From: Geodermatophilus obscurus
Lineage (GTDB): Bacteria; Actinomycetota; Actinomycetes; Mycobacteriales; Geodermatophilaceae
DNA length: 64,000 nucleotides
Reading direction: 5' to 3'
NCBI RefSeq assembly: GCF_900143215.1
Contig: NZ_FRDM01000013.1
Location: 48,542-112,541, forward strand
In this document: one piece after another, positions 58,801 through 64,000 of the stretch
Layout of the letters: every line of letters begins with the position of its first letter
Position numbering within the stretch: position 1 is the first letter of the stretch
The notes under the pieces: model-generated
The model's database searches: none
The model's input: only the letters and a program-made list of their open reading frames with translations
Told to the model about the DNA's origin: nothing
Position numbers and translations under genes: made by a program

Positions 58801-59721
58801 ATCGACCGGGAGTCCGCGGCGGAGTACACGCCGCTGGCGAACCTGTCCGACGACCAGGCGAAGTTCTTCGTCTACGACTCGCTGCTCTCGGAGTACGCGG
58901 CGCTGGGCTTCGAGTACGGCTACTCGGTGGCCAACCCGAAGGCACTGGTGCTGTGGGAGGCGCAGTTCGGCGACTTCGTCGACGGCGCGCAGATGGTCAT
59001 CGACGAGTTCATCAGCTCCGGCGAGGCCAAGTGGGGTCAGCGCTCTGGCGTCGTCATGCTGCTGCCGCACGGTCTCGAGGGCCAGGGCCCGGACCACTCC
59101 AGCGGCCGGATCGAGCGGTTCCTGCAGCTGTCGGCGGAGAACAACATGACCGTCGCCAACTGCTCCACTCCGGGCAACTACTTCCACCTGCTCCGCCGGC
59201 AGGCGCTCTCCGACGTGCACCGGCCGCTGGTCGTGTTCACGCCGAAGTCGCTGCTGCGGGCCAAGGCCGCCGTCAGCCCGGTTGCGGACTTCACCGACGA
59301 GACCTTCCGGCCGGTGCTGCCCGACCCGGGCGTGGGCGGCGAGCCGCTCGACGACGGCGCGGTGCGCAAGGTGCTGCTGTGCAGCGGCAAGGTCGCCTAC
59401 GACCTGCTGGCCCAGCGCGAGGCCACCGGCACCGCGGACACCGCGGTCATGCGGGTCGAGCAGCTCTACCCGCTGCCGGCCGCGGAGATCGTGCAGCAGC
59501 TCGAGCGCTACCCGAACGCGGACGACGTCGTCTGGGTGCAGGAGGAGCCGGCCAACATGGGCGCCTGGCAGTTCATGGCCGTCAACCTGCCCGAGCACCT
59601 GCCGTCCGGTCGCCGCCTGCGCCGGGTCAGCCGCCGCGCCTCGGCCAGCCCGGCCGTCGGCTCGGCGAAGGTGCACGAGGCCGAGCAGAAGCAGCTCGTC
59701 GCGCGGGCCTTCGCCGACTGA
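55855..59721 (+). CDS. kgd: Multifunctional 2-oxoglutarate metabolism enzyme (Kgd/OdhA type)
   Basis: A 1288-residue protein fusing an E2-like succinyltransferase domain to a 2-oxoglutarate dehydrogenase E1. The N-terminus ([21 protein letters not shown]) is the E1o tail. An Ala/Pro/Lys linker spans about 80-175. The transferase domain (to about 405) has [17 protein letters not shown]. The thiamine-dependent part has [23 protein letters not shown] and [11 protein letters not shown]. It works in the actinobacterial TCA cycle, with lipoyl partners elsewhere and control by GarA. TAGACT at 55798-55803 may be the -10 element. The start is GTG. Confidence 0.97.
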   Translation: MSSVSSSRPSSTPNSSAVAGFGTNEWLVEEMYQQYLADPASVDQAWHEFFTDYRPGSPVSASDDRGAPAAGSQAESGPEAPSAPAPAAREQASDQEPTAGAGDPSRATRVQERTEDTVVARAADRTAQQQPAVKAAPAPAAKPAPAAKPAPVAKPAAKPAAKAGQPAGEGPKRVPIRGAAASVVKNMNASLTVPTATSVRAVPAKLLADNRIVINNHLKRSRGGKVSFTHLIGYALVRALDDFPNMNAAFAEVDGKPTLLQPEHVNFGLAIDLPKADGSRSLVVASIKVAEQMDFAQFWGAYEDVIRRARAGKLTLEDFSGTTISLTNPGTIGTNHSVPRLTAGQGAIIGVGAMEYPAEFQGMSPEGLTELGVSKIITLTSTYDHRIIQGAESGDFLRRLHQLLLGEDGFYDEVFRSLRIPYEPVRWMPDVRVSREGQIDKEARVIEVIESYRRNGHLMADTDPLEFKVRSHPDLDILQHGLTLWDLERKFPVGGFAGEKLMALRDVLGVLRNSYCRTVGVEYMHITDPEEREWIQQRVELKAEQPDRQKQKHVLGRLNAAEAFETFLQTKYVGQKRFSLEGGESVIPLLDEVLIAGTEHGLDEVAIGMAHRGRLNVLANVLGKSYAKIFGEFEGNIDPGTVQGSGDVKYHLGAEGTFENPFKPGAEIAVSLASNPSHLETVNPVLEGVVRAKQDMIDKGEQGFTVMPVLLHGDSAFAGQGVVQETLNLSQLRGYRTGGTVHVVINNQVGFTTSPMAARSSLYSTDVARMVNAPIFHVNGDDPEAVVRVARLAVEYRQAFKKDVVIDLVCYRRRGHNEGDDPSMTQPLMYDIIDRKRSVRKLYTESLIGRGDITLQEAEEALKDYRDQLERAFAETHDVTDTSKPQPVMDQPGQEQPVATAIPLEVLKAIGDAHVSLPEDFTVHPKLQRMLERRAAMVSEGGIDWSMGELLAFGSLLMQGVPVRLAGQDSRRGTFVQRHSVLIDRESAAEYTPLANLSDDQAKFFVYDSLLSEYAALGFEYGYSVANPKALVLWEAQFGDFVDGAQMVIDEFISSGEAKWGQRSGVVMLLPHGLEGQGPDHSSGRIERFLQLSAENNMTVANCSTPGNYFHLLRRQALSDVHRPLVVFTPKSLLRAKAAVSPVADFTDETFRPVLPDPGVGGEPLDDGAVRKVLLCSGKVAYDLLAQREATGTADTAVMRVEQLYPLPAAEIVQQLERYPNADDVVWVQEEPANMGAWQFMAVNLPEHLPSGRRLRRVSRRASASPAVGSAKVHEAEQKQLVARAFAD

Positions 59722-59737
59722 CGGGTACGCCGCGACC

Positions 59738-59917
59738 GTGTACTTCACCGACAGGGGCCTGGAGGAGCTGGCCGACCGGCGGGGCGAGGAGCAGGTGACC
59801 CTCGCCTGGCTGGCCGACCAGTTGCAGGCCTTCGTCGACCAGCACCCCGACTTCGAGGTGCCCGTCGAGCGGCTGGCCACCTGGCTGGCCCGCGGCGGTA
59901 CGGAGGACGACGAGTAG
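59738..59917 (+). CDS. DUF6104-type small protein downstream of kgd
   Basis: A 59-residue protein, VYFTDRGLEELADRRGEEQV then VTLAWLADQLQAFVDQHPDF, ending in a short acidic tail. This small family follows kgd in many actinobacteria. The function is unknown; linkage suggests a role with Kgd. GTG 59738 starts 16 bases after the kgd stop. Confidence 0.85.
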   Translation: MYFTDRGLEELADRRGEEQVTLAWLADQLQAFVDQHPDFEVPVERLATWLARGGTEDDE

Positions 59918-60020
59918 AAGGACCCCCTGCCCCGGCCAGGGAAGGACCCCGTCCTCCTCATCCCTCGCAAGCTCGGGACGAGCCTCGGGACGGGGCCAGC
60001 GGCGGGATGCTGCAGGGGGC
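59918..60020 (+). repeat. Post-stop hairpin repeat, copy 15
   Basis: Starts right after the TAG at 59917 with AAGGACCCCC; a full unit follows. Outer stem CCCCGTCC pairs with GGACGGGG. Inner stem TCCC pairs with GGGA around TCGCAAGCTC. Confidence 0.8.
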
Positions 60021-60025
60021 CACGC

Positions 60026-60077
60026 GATCGGCGACCTCGCACGTTCTGGCGGGTCCAGGCGTGCCAGATCGCCGATC
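60026..60077. repeat. Nested inverted repeat
   Basis: GATCGGCGA (60026-60034) pairs with TCGCCGATC (60069-60077), and inside it CTGGC (60046-60050) pairs with GCCAG (60063-60067). The left arms are 11 bases apart and the right arms only one, so it is not a simple terminator. It has no relation to the hairpin repeat family next to it. Confidence 0.5.
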
Positions 60078-60136
60078 TCGTCGCCACGGGGGCGCGCCTG
60101 CCTGGGAACGTCGGCCCGCGACGGCACGCTGGGTCC

Positions 60137-60850
60137 GTGCTCGGTCACTCCCATGCGCTCTCCGGGCTCGCCGCCGGCGCCGCCACGCTGCCCTGGGCCC
60201 CGGTCGGGGGCACCGTCGGCCAGGTCGCCTGGATCGCCGCCGTCGGCGGCATGGCGATGCTGCCGGATCTCGACCACAACGGCTCGACGGTGTCGGACAT
60301 GTGGGGCCCGCTCACCGACGTCCCCTCCGGCGCCGTGGGACGGCTGGCCCAGGGCCACCGCTGGGGCACTCACGACGCCGTCCTGGCCCCGCTGGCCTTC
60401 GGTGCCCTGGCGCTGGCCGCGGCCGATGCCTTCTGGTCCAGCCTGCTGCTCCTGAGCCTGGCGATCGGGCTGGCGCTGCGGGCGCTGCACTTCGTCATCC
60501 CGGGGCGGGCGGAGAACACCGTCGTCGGCAACCTGGTGCTCTCCTGGGCCGGCGCCTGGCTGCTGCTCGCGCACTCCCCCAGCCCGGCGTGGCTGCCCTG
60601 GGCGGTCGCGCTCGGGGTGCTCACCCACATCGCCGGCGACGCCCTCACCACCCAGGGCGTGCCGGTGCCGGTGCTGTGGCTGCTGCGCCGCTCCCGGCTG
60701 GCGCTGACCCCGCTGCGCACCGGGACGACGCTGGAGAAGGCCGTGCTGGTGCCGGCGTTCGTGCTGGTGACGCTGTACTGCGTCTACCTGAACACCGACG
60801 TCCGGGCGACGGTCGACCCGCTGCTGCAGGACCTCCGCACCCTCGGCTGA
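60137..60850 (+). CDS. YdjM-type membrane-bound metal-dependent hydrolase family protein
   Basis: A 237-residue polytopic membrane protein with about five helices. The N-terminal LGHSHALSGLAAGA, the MLPDLDH motif and GHRWGTHDAV followed by THIAGDALTTQGV match the YdjM/DUF457 family of predicted membrane metal-dependent hydrolases. His and Asp in these motifs likely bind metal. The role is unclear; one E. coli member is SOS-induced. The start is GTG, with CACGCT six bases upstream and no ribosome binding site. Confidence 0.85.
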   Translation: MLGHSHALSGLAAGAATLPWAPVGGTVGQVAWIAAVGGMAMLPDLDHNGSTVSDMWGPLTDVPSGAVGRLAQGHRWGTHDAVLAPLAFGALALAAADAFWSSLLLLSLAIGLALRALHFVIPGRAENTVVGNLVLSWAGAWLLLAHSPSPAWLPWAVALGVLTHIAGDALTTQGVPVPVLWLLRRSRLALTPLRTGTTLEKAVLVPAFVLVTLYCVYLNTDVRATVDPLLQDLRTLG

Positions 60851-61049
60851 GGGCGGCCCCTCGCAGGGAGGACCCCGTCCTCCTCTCGGAGGACGCCCTT
60901 GCCCCACCAGAGAAGGACCCCGTCCTCATCCCTCGCAAGCTCGGGACGGGGCCGGCGGCGGGACCCTGCACGGGGGCCGTGGAGCCGCGGCGAGCTCCTG
61001 GGCGGGCCGGGCGCGAGCGTGCGGGTCACGAGGGGCGGGGAGCCCGTCC
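60851..61049. repeat. Hairpin repeat cluster, copy 16
   Basis: Between convergent stops. One partial unit (GGAGGACCCCGTCCTCC) and one full + unit (outer CCCCGTCC/GGACGGGG, inner TCCC/GGGA around TCGCAAGCTC, tail GGGACCCTGCA) are followed by a degenerate unit facing the malic enzyme gene. Confidence 0.75.
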
Positions 61050-62237
61050 TCAGCGGGTGACGCCCTCCTCGCGGGCGCAGGCGGCCACCGCGGTGGCCAC
61101 CGCCTCGGCGACCCGGCGGTCCAGCGGGCTGGGCACCACGTAGTCGGCGCGCACCTCGTCCCCCACGACGTCGGCGATCGCGGTCGCCGCCGCCAGCTTC
61201 ATCGCCTCGGTGATGCCGGTGGCCCGGGCGTCGATCGCGCCGCGGAACACACCGGGGAAGGCGAGCACGTTGTTGATCTGGTTGGGCTCCCCGCTGCGAC
61301 CGGTGGCGACGACGGCCGCGTACCGGGCCGCCATCTCCGGGTCCACCTCCGGGATCGGGTTGGCCAGCGAGAAGACGATGCAGTCGCGCGCCATCGAGGC
61401 GATCACCGACTCGGGCACCGAGCCCCCGGACAGCCCCAGGTAGACGTCGGCGCCCTCCAGCGCGCCGGCCATCGTGCCCGCGTAGCCGGACCGGTTGGTG
61501 TTCTCGGCGAGCCAGCGCTTGATCGGCGTGAGGTCGTCGCGGCCGGCGTGCAGCACGCCTCGTGAGTCGGCCACGGCGATGTCGCCGACGCCGGCCCCCA
61601 GCAGGATCTTGGTGCAGGCGACCCCGGCCGCACCGGCGCCGGAGACGACCACCCGCAGCGACCCGAGCTCCCGGCCGACCACCCGCGCGGCGTTGCGCAG
61701 GGCGGCCAGGACGACGATCGCCGTCCCGTGCTGGTCGTCGTGCATGACCGGGATGTCCAGCCGCTCGCGCAGCCGATCCTCGATCTCGAAGCAGCGCGGC
61801 GCGCTGATGTCCTCGAGGTTGATGCCGCCGAAGGACGGCGCGATCGCCGCCACCGTCTCCACGATCGCGTCCACGTCGGTCGTCGAGAGCACCACCGGCA
61901 CCGACGAGAGCCCGGCGAACTCGCTGAACAGGCAGGCCTTGCCCTCCATGACCGGCAGGGCCGCGATCGGCCCGATGTCCCCCAGGCCGAGGACGGCGGT
62001 GCCGTCGGAGACCACGGCGACCACCCGCGGAGCCCAGGTGAACCGGTCCCCCAGGTCGGGCTCGGCGGCGATGGCACTGGACACCCGCGCGACGCCCGGG
62101 GTGTAGGTGAGCGCCAGGTCGGCGACCGTGCTGATCGAGCGGGTCGGGCGGACCACGAGCTTGCCGCCCTCGTGGACCGCGAACGCCGGGTCGTCGGCGA
62201 AGCGGTCGGCAGTACCGTCGTGCTGCTGCGCGCCCAT
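61050..62237 (-). CDS. NAD(P)-dependent malic enzyme
   Basis: A 395-residue short-form malic enzyme converting malate to pyruvate and CO2. The catalytic Tyr is in [10 protein letters not shown] and the Lys in MEGKACLF; metal ligands lie in [14 protein letters not shown] and [10 protein letters not shown]. The dinucleotide loop is [11 protein letters not shown]. There is no phosphotransacetylase domain. ATG 62237 is preferred over TTG 62264 by homology. It balances C4 and C3 pools made by the ethylmalonyl-CoA and TCA genes in the window. Confidence 0.93.
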   Translation of the reverse strand: MGAQQHDGTADRFADDPAFAVHEGGKLVVRPTRSISTVADLALTYTPGVARVSSAIAAEPDLGDRFTWAPRVVAVVSDGTAVLGLGDIGPIAALPVMEGKACLFSEFAGLSSVPVVLSTTDVDAIVETVAAIAPSFGGINLEDISAPRCFEIEDRLRERLDIPVMHDDQHGTAIVVLAALRNAARVVGRELGSLRVVVSGAGAAGVACTKILLGAGVGDIAVADSRGVLHAGRDDLTPIKRWLAENTNRSGYAGTMAGALEGADVYLGLSGGSVPESVIASMARDCIVFSLANPIPEVDPEMAARYAAVVATGRSGEPNQINNVLAFPGVFRGAIDARATGITEAMKLAAATAIADVVGDEVRADYVVPSPLDRRVAEAVATAVAACAREEGVTR

Positions 62238-62256
62238 GGACCCGGGAGCGTAATCC

Positions 62257-62272
62257 AGTACCAACCGGTACT
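62257..62272. promoter_or_regulatory. Candidate operator upstream of malic enzyme
   Basis: AGTACCAACCGGTACT has perfect half sites AGTACC and GGTACT and shares TACCNNCCGGTA with the motif at 6250-6265. It lies 20 bases before ATG 62237. Confidence 0.4.
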
Positions 62273-62347
62273 CCCCCGCCCGTCCCGCCCTTCCGGGACG
62301 CGGTCTCCGAGCGGACGCCGCTGCGTGGTCGCTCCGGCGGAGCTGAC

Positions 62348-62353
62348 TACCGT
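62348..62353 (+). promoter_or_regulatory. Candidate -10 element of the epimerase gene (leaderless)
   Basis: TACCGT, six bases before GTG 62360, with no ribosome binding site between. Confidence 0.5.
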
Positions 62354-62359
62354 CCTGGC

Positions 62360-62962
62360 GTGCAGATGCGTCAGCTCGCCGTCGGCGACGCCTACGTCCT
62401 CGACCTCGTGCCGCACGGCGATGCCCGCGGCCGCTTCACCGAGTGGTACCGCGCCGACGTGCTCGCCGACGTCGTCGGCCACGGCCTGCCGCTGGCCCAG
62501 GCCAACCACAGCGTCTCCGCCCGGGGTGTGCTGCGCGGCGTCCACTTCGCGCTGGTCCCGCCCGGTCAGGCCAAGTACGTCTACTGCCCCGCCGGCCGGG
62601 TGCTCGACGTCGTCGTCGACGTCCGGGTCGGCTCACCCACCTTCGGCGGGCACGACGCGGTCGTCCTCGACAGCGAGCAGCCGCGGGCGGTGTACCTGTC
62701 CGAGGGCCTCGGCCACGCCTTCCTGTCGCTGGCCGACAGCAGCTCGGTCACCTACCTGGTCTCCAGCGGCTACGACCCGACCCGGGAGTTCGGCATCTCG
62801 CCGCTGGACCCGGCGCTGGACCTGCCGTGGCCCGACGAGGTGGCGTTCGAGCTGTCGGCCAAGGACCAGCAGGCGCCCACCCTGGCCGAGGCCGGCGAGC
62901 AGGGCCTGCTCCCGACGATCGAGGAGTGCCGGGCCCGCTACGCGGAGCTGCGCGACGGCTAG
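62360..62962 (+). CDS. dTDP-4-dehydrorhamnose 3,5-epimerase family protein (RmlC-like)
   Basis: A 200-residue cupin of RmlC type. DARGRFTEWYRADVL, the catalytic His in SARGVLRGVHF and the EGLGHAFLSL stretch are the landmarks. It would epimerise a dTDP-4-keto-6-deoxyhexose for surface sugars. No other rhamnose genes are nearby, so the exact sugar is open. Its stop codon overlaps the convergent sodX stop in the four bases CTAG. Confidence 0.9.
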   Translation: MQMRQLAVGDAYVLDLVPHGDARGRFTEWYRADVLADVVGHGLPLAQANHSVSARGVLRGVHFALVPPGQAKYVYCPAGRVLDVVVDVRVGSPTFGGHDAVVLDSEQPRAVYLSEGLGHAFLSLADSSSVTYLVSSGYDPTREFGISPLDPALDLPWPDEVAFELSAKDQQAPTLAEAGEQGLLPTIEECRARYAELRDG

Positions 62963-63300
62963 CCGGGACGACCGGGCAGCCGGCCCGGTCGCGGCCACAC
63001 CCGGCCGACCACCCGGCCGACGACGACGGCCGGACCGAACGCGCGGCTGTCGTCGGTGACGAAGGGGTTGTCGCCCTCGACCCAGTGCCCGCCCGGCACC
63101 GCCCGGTGCACCCGCTTGACGACCAGCAGCTCCGGCCGGGCGGGGAAGCGGGCGAGGACGACGGCGCCCGCGCGCACCGGATCGCCGGGAGGAACCCGGC
63201 GCACCAGCAGCCGGTCCCCGGAGCGGACGGTGGGGGTCATCGACGGACCGCTCACCCGGGCCACCACCCAGGGCGTGACCAGCGGCTCGACGTCCGTCAT
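62959..63300 (-). CDS. sodX: Nickel superoxide dismutase maturation protease (SodX, S26 family)
   Basis: A 113-residue signal-peptidase-like protein with Ser20 (SGPSMTPT) and Lys62 (LVVKRVHR) as catalytic dyad, and no membrane anchor. It lies divergent from sodN and should remove the SodN leader to expose the nickel-binding His. Size and pairing are typical of actinobacterial SodX. Confidence 0.92.
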   Translation of the reverse strand: MTDVEPLVTPWVVARVSGPSMTPTVRSGDRLLVRRVPPGDPVRAGAVVLARFPARPELLVVKRVHRAVPGGHWVEGDNPFVTDDSRAFGPAVVVGRVVGRVWPRPGRLPGRPG

Positions 63301-63383
63301 CCGCTTGCTCCGGACGTGTCCCCGCTGCTCACCGGGAGTAGGGTCGCAGAGGAACCCCCACCACAGAACCGGAGGCTCAGCCC

Positions 63384-63785
63384 ATGCGTTTCCGCATGTT
63401 CTCCGCCGTGGAGGCCACCGCTCACTGCGACCTCCCCTGCGGCGTGTACGACCCGGCCCAGGCCCGTATCGAGGCGGAATCCGTCAAGGCCATCCAGGAG
63501 AAGTACCAGGCCAACGAGGACCCGGCGTTCCGCACCCGCGCCATCCTCATCAAGGAGCAGCGGTCGGACCTGGTCAAGCACCACCTGTGGGTGCTGTGGA
63601 CCGACTACTTCAAGCCGCCGCACTTCGAGAAGTACCCGCAATTGCACGAGTTGTTCAACAAGGCGACCAAGCAGGCCGGCGCCGCCGGCGGCAAGGGCAG
63701 CATGGACCCGGCCGAGGGTCAGAAGCTGCTCGACTACATCGCCGAGATCGACAAGATCTTCTGGGAGACGAAGGCTGCCGCCTGA
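63384..63785 (+). CDS. sodN: Nickel superoxide dismutase
   Basis: A 133-residue precursor. Thirteen leader residues end in ATA; the mature chain starts HCDLPCGVYDP, the nickel hook, where His14, Cys15 and Cys19 of the precursor become His1, Cys2 and Cys6. The rest is the four-helix bundle (AILIKEQRSDLVKHHLWVLW). The hexamer destroys superoxide in the cytosol. ATG has GGAGG upstream; TAGGGT at 63339-63344 may be the -10 element. Nickel control by Nur is likely from other actinobacteria but no site is claimed. Confidence 0.97.
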   Translation: MRFRMFSAVEATAHCDLPCGVYDPAQARIEAESVKAIQEKYQANEDPAFRTRAILIKEQRSDLVKHHLWVLWTDYFKPPHFEKYPQLHELFNKATKQAGAAGGKGSMDPAEGQKLLDYIAEIDKIFWETKAAA

Positions 63786-64000
63786 GCCCGGATCCACCGT
63801 TGATCTTGTGTAGTGGGGGCGCCTGAGGCTCGGGACGCGCCGCCGACCTGCGACAACGCTCGCGAGAGGCGCACACCGGACCTGCATCCCGCAGATGCAA
63901 CCCCGAAAGGGCGCCGGAAAGAGCATCCGCGCAGGTCACCGGCGCGCCAAAGGCCGCTCCCGGAATGCGCTCCTATCGTCAGCGGTGGATCCAGGCTGAG
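63782..64000. repeat. Terminal inverted repeats around a gene-free 219-base stretch
   Basis: Bases 63782-63799 (CTGAGCCCGGATCCACCG) and the reverse complement of 63983-64000 (CTCAGCCTGGATCCACCG) agree at 16 of 18 positions. The left arm includes the last base of the final sodN sense codon and its stop. The interior has no convincing coding frame and is less GC-rich than its surroundings. It may be a miniature mobile element, or the window may cut a larger one. Confidence 0.45.

Noticed and set aside
55900..60087. A 1395-codon open frame on the minus strand opposite kgd
   Set aside because: The plus strand encodes a full Kgd with all domains. The minus frame is a shadow produced by very high GC; its translation has no recognisable domain.

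Overview
The window is 64 kb of very GC-rich DNA from an actinobacterial chromosome. Nearly all codons end in G or C, GTG starts are common, and neighbouring genes often overlap by four bases (GTGA or ATGA). Gene content and order fit the family Geodermatophilaceae (Geodermatophilus, Blastococcus, Modestobacter). The order lysA-hom-thrC-thrB-rho-rpmE-prfA-prmC-tsaC-wecA-atp-DUF2550-murA is the conserved actinobacterial arrangement. Kgd-type 2-oxoglutarate metabolism, NucS and a nickel superoxide dismutase with its protease point the same way. The family assignment is an inference; no rRNA gene is present to confirm it.

Layout. 1-6.3 kb: 3' end of crotonyl-CoA carboxylase/reductase, a DivIVA-like coiled-coil protein, a fused DUF4397-sortase exported protein, a zinc-ribbon-like small protein and a tandemly duplicated 3-hydroxyacyl-CoA dehydrogenase. 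6.3-12.7 kb: NucS, a lipoprotein, a dicarboxylate symporter, a VapBC-type toxin-antitoxin pair, an enoyl-CoA hydratase-like protein, a DUF2071 protein and a Gfo/Idh/MocA oxidoreductase. 12.7-18.8 kb: a B12-dependent mutase of the MeaA/ethylmalonyl-CoA mutase type, an adenylate cyclase, MurA with Asp at the fosfomycin-target position, and a PduO-type cobalamin adenosyltransferase. 18.9-28.9 kb: F-type ATP synthase and wecA, all leftward, with a small gene and a strong hairpin separating atpD from atpC. 29-41 kb: tsaC, prmC, prfA, rpmE, rho and the argS-lysA-hom-thrC-thrB block. 41-55.7 kb: DUF3105/DUF305 pair, tRNA-Arg(CCG), an extradiol dioxygenase, a polyhydroxyalkanoate locus (SDR reductase, acyl-CoA ligase, PhaE-like subunit, class III PhaC, GNAT), an ABC-F protein, a second adenylate cyclase, a universal stress protein, an ABC exporter and an ankyrin protein. 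55.8-64 kb: Kgd, malic enzyme, RmlC-like epimerase, and the divergent sodX/sodN pair.

How the genes fit together. Ccr, hydroxyacyl-CoA dehydrogenase, enoyl-CoA hydratase-like protein, mutase and cobalamin adenosyltransferase make a coherent C4/C5 acyl-CoA (ethylmalonyl-CoA pathway) set. The PHA locus draws on the same hydroxybutyryl-CoA pool, and Kgd and malic enzyme handle the output at the TCA cycle. Two near-identical 16-bp motifs upstream of the mutase and the dehydrogenase genes suggest shared regulation.

The most unusual signal lies between genes. About 16 intergenic loci carry one repeat family with a conserved ten-base loop (TCGCAGGCTC) flanked by stems whose sequence changes while pairing is kept. 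Most copies start within about 15 bases of a stop codon in the sense orientation. This looks like a dispersed structured RNA or terminator-like element, and I know of no name for it.
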